Assembly (NCBI GenBank): GCA_036518215.1
Contig: DATDNP010000162.1
Location: forward strand, 1 to 5,052
Source: CF-39 sp036518215
Lineage (GTDB): Bacteria > Chloroflexota > Limnocylindria > P2-11E
Direction: 5' to 3'
DNA length: 5,052 nt
The position numbers were made by a program, and so were the translations under genes. The stretch's first letter is position 1. Every line of letters begins with the position of its first letter. This document shows, in pieces, positions 1-5,052 of this stretch. The notes under the pieces were generated by a model. That model saw only the letters and a program-made list of their open reading frames with translations, was not told where the DNA came from and did no database searches.

Positions 1-404
1 ACCGCGGCGGTCGCCCATTGCCGACGAAAGGGGAGCATCGATGCAGCGTCGTCCTGCAGCTCGAACCGAGTCAAGCAGTCACGCTCACAGGAGGAGACTT
101 GCGCTTCCTATCGGTAGCAACTCCGAAGATGCGATATCACGGCGGGGTTTCGCGGTGATCAGGGCGAGTAGCTCCGCGGCTGATCACGAGCTGTTTCCTG
201 AACGTTTCGTGTTCGCAACCATGTGCGGAGCCTGCGGCCTCGTACGGCGAGCAGGCCAGTCGAGAAGGATCGCCATCGCGTAACTCCGACGCGCGGCGGC
301 TGAACGAACGTCGAGGCCGAGCCGTGCGACACCCCGTCGAGCCAAAGAACTACGCGTCCGTCTAGATCACGACGCGCTCACGCACGACAACGCAGGATCC
401 GCCG
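1..404. other. Stretch without a convincing gene
   Basis: I see no recognisable protein, RNA gene or mobile element here. One short reading frame (41-283, plus, 80 codons) follows a good purine-rich ribosome-site match (AAAGGGGAG at 27-35, five bases before ATG). Its product is a low-complexity Arg/Ser/Ala-rich chain with no domain, signal peptide or membrane segment, so I do not call it a gene. A 6-bp inverted repeat (CGCGTC 353-358, GACGCG 371-376) lies just beyond the stop of the minus-strand membrane-protein pair and could be a weak terminator, but it has no U-tract. Confidence 0.5.
155..187. repeat. 8-bp perfect inverted repeat
   Basis: GTGATCAG (155-162) is matched by its exact reverse complement CTGATCAC (180-187) across a 17-base spacer. 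A third ATCAC occurs at 136-140, so three copies of the same half-site fall within about 50 bases. This could be a hairpin or a set of operator half-sites. No gene start lies close enough to assign a function, and chance is possible. Confidence 0.35.
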
Positions 405-668
405 TTAGGGGGCGAATGGAAGCCACGCTACGGTAGCGGCGAGCCCCGCGGTCAGCGCTAAGAAGAAGACGGTCTGTGCGAGACGATCGCGCCACGTCCA
501 CGGTGCCCACGACGAGTCCAGCGACGTGAGGAGCGCGGCACCGAGAAAGCCTGCAGCGCTCGCGATGATGAGGCTAGGCAACAATGGAGCACCACCGGCC
601 AGTGCGGCTACGCACCACAGTGCGAAACAGGCGACACTGGCAGCTCTTGCGCGCGGCGGTGTCCTCAC
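405..668 (-). CDS. Small three-helix membrane protein, unknown function
   Basis: I do not recognise this protein. From a GTG at 668 it is 87 residues long and almost entirely hydrophobic. A short basic start (Arg2, Arg6, Arg8) is followed by probable membrane helices near residues 9-26, 29-50 and 63-83. A Trp-rich loop with charged residues (SWAPWTWRDR, 53-62) sits before the last helix. The start is uncertain: a TTG at 704 would give 99 residues and sit only 10 bases after the upstream stop, which would suit translational coupling. Neither start has a well-spaced ribosome site. The frame stays open further upstream to 836, but that part is Ser/Arg-rich and overlaps the upstream gene, so I exclude it. 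The closeness and shared strand suggest an operon with the gene at 715-912. Codon use is less GC-biased at third positions than in the larger genes of the window. Confidence 0.5.
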   Translation of the reverse strand: MRTPPRARAASVACFALWCVAALAGGAPLLPSLIIASAAGFLGAALLTSLDSSWAPWTWRDRLAQTVFFLALTAGLAATVAWLPFAP

Positions 669-714
669 AACGTTGCTGTCGGCGTGAAGATCCCTTGTTG
701 TCAAACGAAAGGCG

Positions 715-912
715 CTAGCGCAGACCCGATCGAGCGTATTCAAATAGCAGCCAAACTGTGACCGCGACCGCGATGACGAGATAGAGGACGAGCCAGTGCA
801 CAGCGAACCGGCGGCGTAGGAGCAACAGGACAACACCGACAGCGAACCAAATGGCCGTGAGGGTCACCGCGGCGCTAAGACCGGTGGCGAACGCCAAGCG
901 CGCGTCAGGCAC
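715..912 (-). CDS. Small two-helix membrane protein, unknown function
   Basis: This 65-residue protein is not one I recognise. It begins at a GTG, and an in-frame stop lies four codons upstream, so no longer form exists. Two hydrophobic helices, about residues 8-32 and 37-57, are separated by a tight basic turn (Arg33-Arg35), predicting a helical hairpin with both ends on one side of the membrane. The tail (YARSGLR) is basic. There is no ribosome site before the start; instead a TAnnnT hexamer ends six bases upstream, consistent with a leaderless transcript. The next gene on the strand begins within 10-46 bases of its stop and is also a tiny membrane protein, so the two may form one complex. 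Third-position codon use (TTG, CTT, CTA, TTT, GAA) is more mixed than in the neighbouring large genes, which could reflect transfer, low expression or the demands of a hydrophobic protein. Confidence 0.55.
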   Translation of the reverse strand: MPDARLAFATGLSAAVTLTAIWFAVGVVLLLLRRRFAVHWLVLYLVIAVAVTVWLLFEYARSGLR

Positions 913-918
913 AAGCCG

Positions 919-924
919 AGCCTA
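919..924 (-). promoter_or_regulatory. Putative -10 element for the small membrane-protein pair
   Basis: Read on the minus strand, TAGGCT fits the TAnnnT core of a -10 box. It ends six bases before the GTG at 912, which would put the transcription start on or next to the start codon. No TTG-type -35 is evident at 16-18 bases spacing. Confidence 0.3.
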
Positions 925-1069
925 TGCCTGTTGGTGACACGAGCACGTCTGACCGCGCGCCGAGCGGCGAGCGACGCGTCCGAGAACACCGCGGGGCGTT
1001 GGCCGTACCGCGCAAAGGTGGCTAGGCGGCGACACCCTCGACTACGACGCCGAGAACCCGTGCGATGGG

Positions 1070-1095
1070 GCGGTCCTGACCCCGGTCGGGACCGC
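1070..1095. other. Strong GC hairpin in the 913-1156 intergenic region
   Basis: Bases 1070-1080 pair with 1085-1095 around a CCCG loop, giving 11 pairs, one of them a U-G wobble if transcribed as plus-strand RNA (an A-C mismatch on the minus strand). It lies about 60 bases past the stop of the minus-strand exporter, where a terminator would be expected, but no U-run follows on either strand. The rest of the intergenic stretch (913-1156) shows only Arg-rich chance reading frames. Confidence 0.3.
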
Positions 1096-1156
1096 AGTCC
1101 AGATCGTCTCGTCAGTGCGCGATCTCCCACATCTCATCGGTCCGCGCCGCCGCGCG

Positions 1157-2416
1157 TCAGGCGTTCGAGCCCACGGCTCCCGCGCTCGCCGGCACGTCCA
1201 TCACGTCGCGCGCGGTCTTGATGCCGCGCAGCGGCGATGTCACGACGTAGAGGAACGCGGCGAGCTGCGCGCCGACCGAGAGCGCAAGCGTGTTCCAGAG
1301 CCCGACGTTCGACCCGAGCCAGCCGCCGAGCAGCGCGCTCACCGGGATGAGCCCGAGCGAGATGAGCTGCGCGGCGCCGCCGACGCGGCCCTGAAGGCGG
1401 TCGGGGATCGCGGCTTGCGCGACGGTGCCCGTCGTCACGTTGATGACGGCGGCGCTGAAGCCGAACAACGCCGCGCGCGCGGAGATGTACACGGTCGCGA
1501 GGTCCGGACCGCCGCCAGCGACGAGGACGAGCGTCCCGCCGATCGTGAGCGTGAGGAGACCGGTGACGACCCCGGGTCCGATGCCGAGCCGCGCGATGTA
1601 TCGCGACACGATCGCCGCGCCGCCGACCGATGCGAGACCGCCGACGGTGAATACGACGCCGAGGTGCGCCGCGTCGAGCCCGAGCTGACGCGTCACGTAC
1701 AGGATGAAGACGGCGTCGCCCATGGTGATCGCGAAGTTGAACATGAACGACATCGTCAGCACGGTGCGGATGAAGCGGTTCGCGAACGCGACGCGGATCC
1801 CCTCACCCATCTCGGTCCAGATGCTGCGCCGCTCGCTCTTCGGCGGAAGGGTCTCCGTCGCGCGGATGAGCGAGACGGCGACCGCGGACACGACGAACGA
1901 GAGCGCGTCGGCCGCGATGGCGATCGGCGCCGTGATGAGCTGGACGAGGAGGCCGCCGAGGCTCGGACCGGCGACGCGGGCCACGGATTCCGAGAGCGCG
2001 AGGCGCGAGTTCGCCTGGACGAGCGCATCGCGTCCGACGAGGAACGGGATGTACGGCCGGTATGCCGACTGGAACACGACCGTCATCGACCCCGCGACGA
2101 AGGCGACGACGAGGACCTGAGCGATCGTGAGCACGTGGAGCGCTGCGGCGAGCGGGATCGTCCCGAGGACCGCGGCGCGCACGACGTCGGTGACGATGAG
2201 GATCGGGCGCCGGCGCAGACGATCGGACCACGCGCCCGCGAGGAGACCGAAGAGCAGATACGGAAGCCAAGTCGCCGCCGTGAGGACGCCCATCTGCTCC
2301 GGCGTCGCCTCCAGCGTGAGCGCTGCGGTGAGCGGAAGCGCGAATTGCGTGATGGACGAACCGACCGCGGAGATGGATTGGCCGACCCATAGCTTTTGGA
2401 ATTCGCGCCCGAGCAC
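1157..2416 (-). CDS. MFS exporter, MFS_3 (EntS/macrolide-efflux) type
   Basis: This is an inner-membrane major facilitator superfamily protein of the MFS_3 group, which includes the enterobactin exporter EntS and Mef-type macrolide pumps; these usually export small molecules using the proton gradient. From GTG 2416 it is 419 residues, normal for the family. The start reads GREFQKLWVGQSIS, the familiar family opening. A motif A variant lies in the loop after helix 2 (about residues 57-71, GxxSDRLRRRP). The VQANSRL...AGPSLGGLL block (about 133-157) and the PDRLQGRV...LLGGWLG block (about 338-368) are characteristic of this group. Ten to twelve hydrophobic helices are visible. A GTG at 2470 is an alternative start (437 residues) but would almost abut the divergent M23 start. 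The open frame continues to 2971 only as an Arg/Asp-rich antisense of the M23 gene. The substrate cannot be told from sequence. Confidence 0.88.
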   Translation of the reverse strand: MLGREFQKLWVGQSISAVGSSITQFALPLTAALTLEATPEQMGVLTAATWLPYLLFGLLAGAWSDRLRRRPILIVTDVVRAAVLGTIPLAAALHVLTIAQVLVVAFVAGSMTVVFQSAYRPYIPFLVGRDALVQANSRLALSESVARVAGPSLGGLLVQLITAPIAIAADALSFVVSAVAVSLIRATETLPPKSERRSIWTEMGEGIRVAFANRFIRTVLTMSFMFNFAITMGDAVFILYVTRQLGLDAAHLGVVFTVGGLASVGGAAIVSRYIARLGIGPGVVTGLLTLTIGGTLVLVAGGGPDLATVYISARAALFGFSAAVINVTTGTVAQAAIPDRLQGRVGGAAQLISLGLIPVSALLGGWLGSNVGLWNTLALSVGAQLAAFLYVVTSPLRGIKTARDVMDVPASAGAVGSNA

Positions 2417-2421
2417 GCGAA

Positions 2422-2435
2422 GACGGTACGCCGTC
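2422..2435. promoter_or_regulatory. Inverted repeat overlapping the exporter promoter, possible operator
   Basis: GACGG (2422-2426) and CCGTC (2431-2435) form a perfect 5-bp inverted repeat around TACG. It covers the proposed -10 of the MFS gene and lies in the short divergent region, where a repressor would act. Arms this short can occur by chance, and no regulator gene is adjacent. Confidence 0.25.
2423..2428 (-). promoter_or_regulatory. Putative -10 element for the MFS exporter
   Basis: The minus-strand hexamer TACCGT fits TAnnnT and ends exactly six bases before the GTG at 2416, the spacing expected when transcription begins at the start codon. No ribosome site precedes the GTG. No good -35 is visible at 15-18 bases. 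Confidence 0.35.
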
Positions 2436-2439
2436 GCCC

Positions 2440-2467
2440 TTGCGCCGACCGCACAGCACGCGACACT
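2440..2467 (+). promoter_or_regulatory. Putative promoter for the propeller-M23 gene
   Basis: TTGCGC (2440-2445) keeps the TTG core of a -35 and stands 16 bases from GACACT (2462-2467), a degenerate -10 with the key A and final T. The hexamer ends six bases before the GTG at 2474, the same spacing seen at the two minus-strand genes. Its upstream half overlaps the region where the exporter's -35 would lie, so the two promoters are back to back. Confidence 0.25.
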
Positions 2468-2473
2468 CACGGG

Positions 2474-3898
2474 GTGCGCGCGCTCGCCATCCTGGCCGTG
2501 CTCGCCCTCGTCCACGCCGTGCCGGCGTCCGCGGCGACACCGACGGCGCCGACGGACGCGCCGAGCCTCGCGTGCGTCCAGCGCGTCCAGATCCCCGCGA
2601 TCGCGAACCCGCTCGAGGCAAAGTGGTCGCCGGACGGGAACGTGCTCGCGGTGTCGTGGTTCGGGCGCATCCCGGCGACACGGACGCCCACCGGCTACCA
2701 GGAGCAGGAGCTCGTCGACGTCCTCGACCTTCGCACCGGCACGCTCTGGCCCGTCGGCGTCGGCGATATCCCGCGCTGGTCGACCACGGGGACGTACCTC
2801 TCGTATTGGGGACCCGATTCGGTCGAGCTGCGGATCGTGAAGGATTCGCACCTCGTCGCGCGAGTCTGGCCGACGATCCCGGAGACGCGTTGGGTCGGCG
2901 ACGAGCTGTTCTTCATCGAAAAGTCGGACATCCGCGCGTGGCAGGACGGCACGGTGCGCACGATCGCGCACCTACCGGAGGCGTTCACGCCGAAGTACCC
3001 CGCCGACGACGTGTACTGGAGCGGCGACGGCACGACCTTCACGCTCACGCGGTACTCGCAGGACGGGACCGTCCAGCGATATCTCGTGAACACGGCGACG
3101 GGCGCGATCACGCCGGTCGACGACGCGCGCTACACGGAATGGGCGCCGGCGGGCGCGACGCTCCTCGTCCGCACGCTCGACCGCCTCGACCTTCGCGACA
3201 TCGGCGCTGGCGAGCGGTCATACGCGGTCGCCTCGCAGCAGGGCATCGTCCACGAGTGGGCGCCGGACGGCCGAACGCTCCTCGTCGGCCGGGTGTCGCC
3301 CGCGATCCCGGGCGGCAACGCGTTCGACGAGTTCCGTGTCGTCGGCGCGAGCGGCGGCGCTCCGAACGCGATCCTCCCGAACCTCCTCGGCGAGCGAAGG
3401 TTCAGCGCCGACGGCCGCTACTTCGTCGGCACGAGCCGCACCGGCACCCAGACGACGCGCCTCGAGGTCTACCGATGCTCATCGGCGCTCGATGCGCCGC
3501 GCGATCTCGGCGACAGCGCGGAGCGCCTGAAAGCCATCGAGAGCGGACCCGGTCGCTTCGTGCGTCCGGCCGCCGGTGAGATCACCCAGTTCGTGCAGGG
3601 GATCCACACCGGCGTCGACGTCGCCGAGCAATTCGGATCGATCATCACCGCGGACGACGACGGCACCGTGACCTTCGTCGAGTGGGTGAACGTCGGCGGC
3701 AATCGCGTCTGCGTCCAGCACGCGGGCGCGCTCGAGAGCTGCGTCTACCACACGAGCCTCCCGCTCGTGTCCGTCGGAGACCGCGTCGTGCGCGGCCAGC
3801 CGATCGCGCTCATCGGGATGACGGGCGTGACGACGGGACCGCACACGCATTGGGAAGTGAAGCTCGGCGGCCGCATCGTCGATCCGCTCACCTTTTGA
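2474..3898 (+). CDS. Secreted beta-propeller / M23 (LytM) peptidase fusion
   Basis: This 474-residue exported protein has two parts. After a Sec signal peptide (about residues 1-20, likely cleaved after PASA) come seven TolB/PD40-like repeats of the type W-S-x-D-G-x-x-L, with key aromatics near residues 51, 102, 140, 182, 223, 262 and 310, spaced 38-51 apart; the third is degenerate (RWVGDELFF). Together they suggest a closed seven-bladed propeller. The C-terminal domain (about 360-474) is an M23 zinc metallopeptidase, a family that cuts peptide cross-links of peptidoglycan. The HxxxD metal motif (His378, Asp382) and the HxH motif (His457, His459, in GPHTHWE) are present, so it should be active. 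Cys413 and Cys423 in this domain could form a disulfide. GTG 2474 is chosen because it starts exactly at the signal peptide; a TTG at 2396 would add 26 Arg-rich residues and run into the divergent exporter gene. The propeller may bind a partner or wall polymer; that is inference. Confidence 0.9.
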   Translation: MRALAILAVLALVHAVPASAATPTAPTDAPSLACVQRVQIPAIANPLEAKWSPDGNVLAVSWFGRIPATRTPTGYQEQELVDVLDLRTGTLWPVGVGDIPRWSTTGTYLSYWGPDSVELRIVKDSHLVARVWPTIPETRWVGDELFFIEKSDIRAWQDGTVRTIAHLPEAFTPKYPADDVYWSGDGTTFTLTRYSQDGTVQRYLVNTATGAITPVDDARYTEWAPAGATLLVRTLDRLDLRDIGAGERSYAVASQQGIVHEWAPDGRTLLVGRVSPAIPGGNAFDEFRVVGASGGAPNAILPNLLGERRFSADGRYFVGTSRTGTQTTRLEVYRCSSALDAPRDLGDSAERLKAIESGPGRFVRPAAGEITQFVQGIHTGVDVAEQFGSIITADDDGTVTFVEWVNVGGNRVCVQHAGALESCVYHTSLPLVSVGDRVVRGQPIALIGMTGVTTGPHTHWEVKLGGRIVDPLTF

Positions 3899-3902
3899 GA
3901 AC

Positions 3903-3938
3903 AGAAGAACGGCCGGGGGACGAGCCGGCCGTTCTTCT
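3903..3938. terminator. Bidirectional terminator between convergent genes
   Basis: A perfect 14-bp stem (3903-3916 with 3925-3938) closes an 8-base loop. The outer part of the stem is AGAAGAAC/GTTCTTCT, so each strand gives a GC-rich inner stem followed by a U-rich stretch (UUCUUCU) formed by the stem itself rather than a separate U-tract. It starts four bases after the M23 stop and lies 28 bases beyond the nirK stop, serving both converging transcripts. Confidence 0.75.
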
Positions 3939-3966
3939 TCTACCGGAGGTCGCGCCGAGTGTCCTG

Positions 3967-5052
3967 TTAGTGCCCCGCTCCCGTGAGCGGACCGTCGTAG
4001 ATGGTCTTGTCCTGCGTGCCGGCGACCACGAGCTGCGCCACCGCGCCCTTGTCGAGCGCGCGGGGCAGAGAGTGGTCGAGCAGCGTGTACGTGCCGGGTG
4101 TCTGCAGCGTGAACTCGACCATCGCCGCGCCGCCCGCGGGGATGAGCGTCGTCTGGACGTTCGTGAGGGGCGGGTTCGTGAGCGACCCCTCGTCGTACAC
4201 GCGGTCGAAGATCTCGCCGATGAGGTGGACCGACGCGGGGAGGAAGCCACCGACGCCGTAGAAGATGCGGACGGTCTCGCCGACGTTCGCCTTCATCGCG
4301 TTGTCGCCGGTGAGCGCGCCGACCTTGCCGTTCAGGAGGACGTAGTCGGGCTCCTCGTTGTCCATCTTGATCGCGTCGAAGTCGTGGTGACCGGGGACGC
4401 CGAGGCGCGCCGTCGTGTAGAGCTCGCCTTGCATGACGTAGAACTCGCGGTCGACCTTCGGGAGTCCGCCCTCGGGCTCGACGACGATCATCCCGTACAT
4501 CCCGTTCGCGATGTGCTGCGGGATCGGCGCGGTCGCGCAGTGGTAGATGTACACGCCAGGGTTGAGCACCTTGAAGGTGACCGTCGACTCCATGCCGGGC
4601 ATCGTCTGCGTCGCGATCGCGCCGCCGCCGGGTCCCGTCACGGCGTGCAGGTCGATCGAGTGCGTCATGATCGCGTCGCCGTTCTTGAGGTGCAGCTGCA
4701 CGGTGTCGCCGACGCGGACGCGGATCATCGGACCGGGCACCGTGCCGTTGAAGGTCCAGTACGTGTAGGTCTCGCCCTTCTCGATCTCAGCGGTCACCTG
4801 CTGCGTCGTGAGGTCGACGCGCACCGTCGCCGGCGTGTTCCGTGTGATCGGTGCGGCCACGTCAGTCGCCGGGCGCGCGATGGTCTGCGCCGTGACGGCC
4901 TTCGCCGGCGGCAGCGTCACCTGCGTGCCGGTCCCGGTCCCTGTGCCGGTGCCCATGCCGGGCATGCTCGACATGCCGGGCATCGCGGTCATGCCTGCCT
5001 GCTGGTTCTGATTCGTCGCGATACCTGCGGCGCCGGCGGACACCGAGTGGAT
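3967..5052 (-). CDS. nirK: Copper nitrite reductase, class II AniA-type, 5' end cut
   Basis: NirK reduces nitrite to nitric oxide with one electron on the outer side of the cytoplasmic membrane, as a trimer of two-cupredoxin-domain subunits. Numbering from the GTG at 5043, all copper ligands are visible: type 1 His128, Cys169, His177 and Met182; type 2 His133, His168 and His324. The catalytic pair Asp131 and His273 (in HLIGEIFD) is also present. The eight-residue Cys-to-His spacing, YHCATAP..HIANGMYG, the VDREFYVMQGE block and GALTGDNA match the Neisseria AniA class rather than the Alcaligenes class. Before the core lies a Met-rich stretch (18-30, two MPGM units) and a (GT)5 linker (31-40). 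The frame is open to the window edge with no stop, so the true start and the export signal (signal peptide or lipobox) lie outside; GTG 5043 is probably internal. The gene converges on the M23 gene. No nitric oxide reductase, electron donor or regulator gene is in the window. Confidence 0.95.
   Translation of the reverse strand: MHSVSAGAAGIATNQNQQAGMTAMPGMSSMPGMGTGTGTGTGTQVTLPPAKAVTAQTIARPATDVAAPITRNTPATVRVDLTTQQVTAEIEKGETYTYWTFNGTVPGPMIRVRVGDTVQLHLKNGDAIMTHSIDLHAVTGPGGGAIATQTMPGMESTVTFKVLNPGVYIYHCATAPIPQHIANGMYGMIVVEPEGGLPKVDREFYVMQGELYTTARLGVPGHHDFDAIKMDNEEPDYVLLNGKVGALTGDNAMKANVGETVRIFYGVGGFLPASVHLIGEIFDRVYDEGSLTNPPLTNVQTTLIPAGGAAMVEFTLQTPGTYTLLDHSLPRALDKGAVAQLVVAGTQDKTIYDGPLTGAGH
4924..4953 (-). 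repeat. Gly-Thr repeat tract within nirK
   Basis: Five degenerate six-base units encode (Gly-Thr)5, residues 31-40 from GTG 5043. It probably forms a flexible linker between the exported N-terminus and the cupredoxin core. Third-base variation between units suggests selection on the protein rather than a recent slippage expansion. Confidence 0.7.
4954..4983 (-). repeat. Duplicated 12-bp unit encoding MPGM motifs in nirK
   Basis: CATGCCGGGCAT occurs at 4954-4965 and again at 4972-4983, identical and 18 bases apart. On the coding strand each copy encodes Met-Pro-Gly-Met, giving MPGMSSMPGM. Each unit is also nearly palindromic. Met-rich motifs of this sort bind Cu(I) in several exported copper proteins, so a copper-holding role is possible but unproved here. 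Confidence 0.6.

Noticed and set aside
61..67. GGTTCGA on the minus strand, resembling a tRNA T-loop
   Set aside because: The flanking bases do not form the 5-bp T-stem, and no acceptor or anticodon stem can be built around it.
41..283. 80-codon frame with a good ribosome-site match
   Set aside because: The product has no domain, signal or membrane segment and is Arg/Ser/Ala-rich; the ribosome site alone is not enough.
426..438. CGCTAC-G-GTAGCG palindrome
   Set aside because: It lies inside the coding region of the small membrane protein and its one-base loop cannot form a normal hairpin.
931..1221. 96-codon plus-strand frame across the intergenic region
   Set aside because: The product is almost all Arg, Ser and Pro, and its end runs antisense into the exporter gene.
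1115..2392. 425-codon open frame on the plus strand opposite the exporter
   Set aside because: Its product is Arg/Asp/Glu/His-rich low-complexity sequence typical of the antisense of a GC-rich gene; the minus strand encodes a clear MFS protein.
2417..2971. N-terminal extension of the exporter frame
   Set aside because: The added residues are charged low-complexity sequence antisense to the propeller-M23 gene; the family opening GREFQKLW starts right after GTG 2416.
2440..3579. 379-codon plus-strand frame overlapping the propeller-M23 gene
   Set aside because: It is an Arg/Pro/Gly-rich shadow in another frame of a gene with clear domains and catalytic motifs.

Overview
This is a GC-rich bacterial fragment with four well-supported or plausible gene units on two strands. 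The base composition, GTG starts, absence of clear Shine-Dalgarno sites at the main genes and -10-like hexamers placed directly before start codons would suit a high-GC, leaderless-prone lineage such as Chloroflexota or Actinobacteriota. That placement is an inference only; the window holds no rRNA or other phylogenetic marker.

Layout. Bases 1-404 hold no convincing gene. Bases 405-912 (minus strand) carry two very small, closely spaced membrane proteins of unknown function, with less biased codon use than the rest of the window. After an intergenic stretch of about 245 bases with one strong hairpin comes an MFS_3-type drug/siderophore exporter (1157-2416, minus). It is divergently transcribed from a secreted protein (2474-3898, plus) that joins a seven-repeat TolB/WD40-like beta-propeller to a C-terminal M23 (LytM) zinc peptidase domain with all active-site residues. 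The two divergent starts are only 57 bases apart, and an inverted repeat overlaps the proposed -10 of the exporter. The M23 gene converges on a class II (AniA-type) copper nitrite reductase, nirK (3967 to the window edge, minus). A 14-bp GC-rich hairpin between the two stops probably ends transcription from both sides.

How the genes fit together. Nothing shows that they form one pathway. NirK reduces nitrite to nitric oxide outside the cytoplasmic membrane and has complete type 1 and type 2 copper sites. The propeller-M23 protein is also exported and probably acts on or senses the cell wall. The MFS protein exports small molecules. The most unusual items are the propeller-peptidase fusion, the Met-rich MPGM segment and Gly-Thr linker ahead of the NirK core, and the recurrent -10-like hexamer exactly six bases before three GTG starts, which points to leaderless transcripts.
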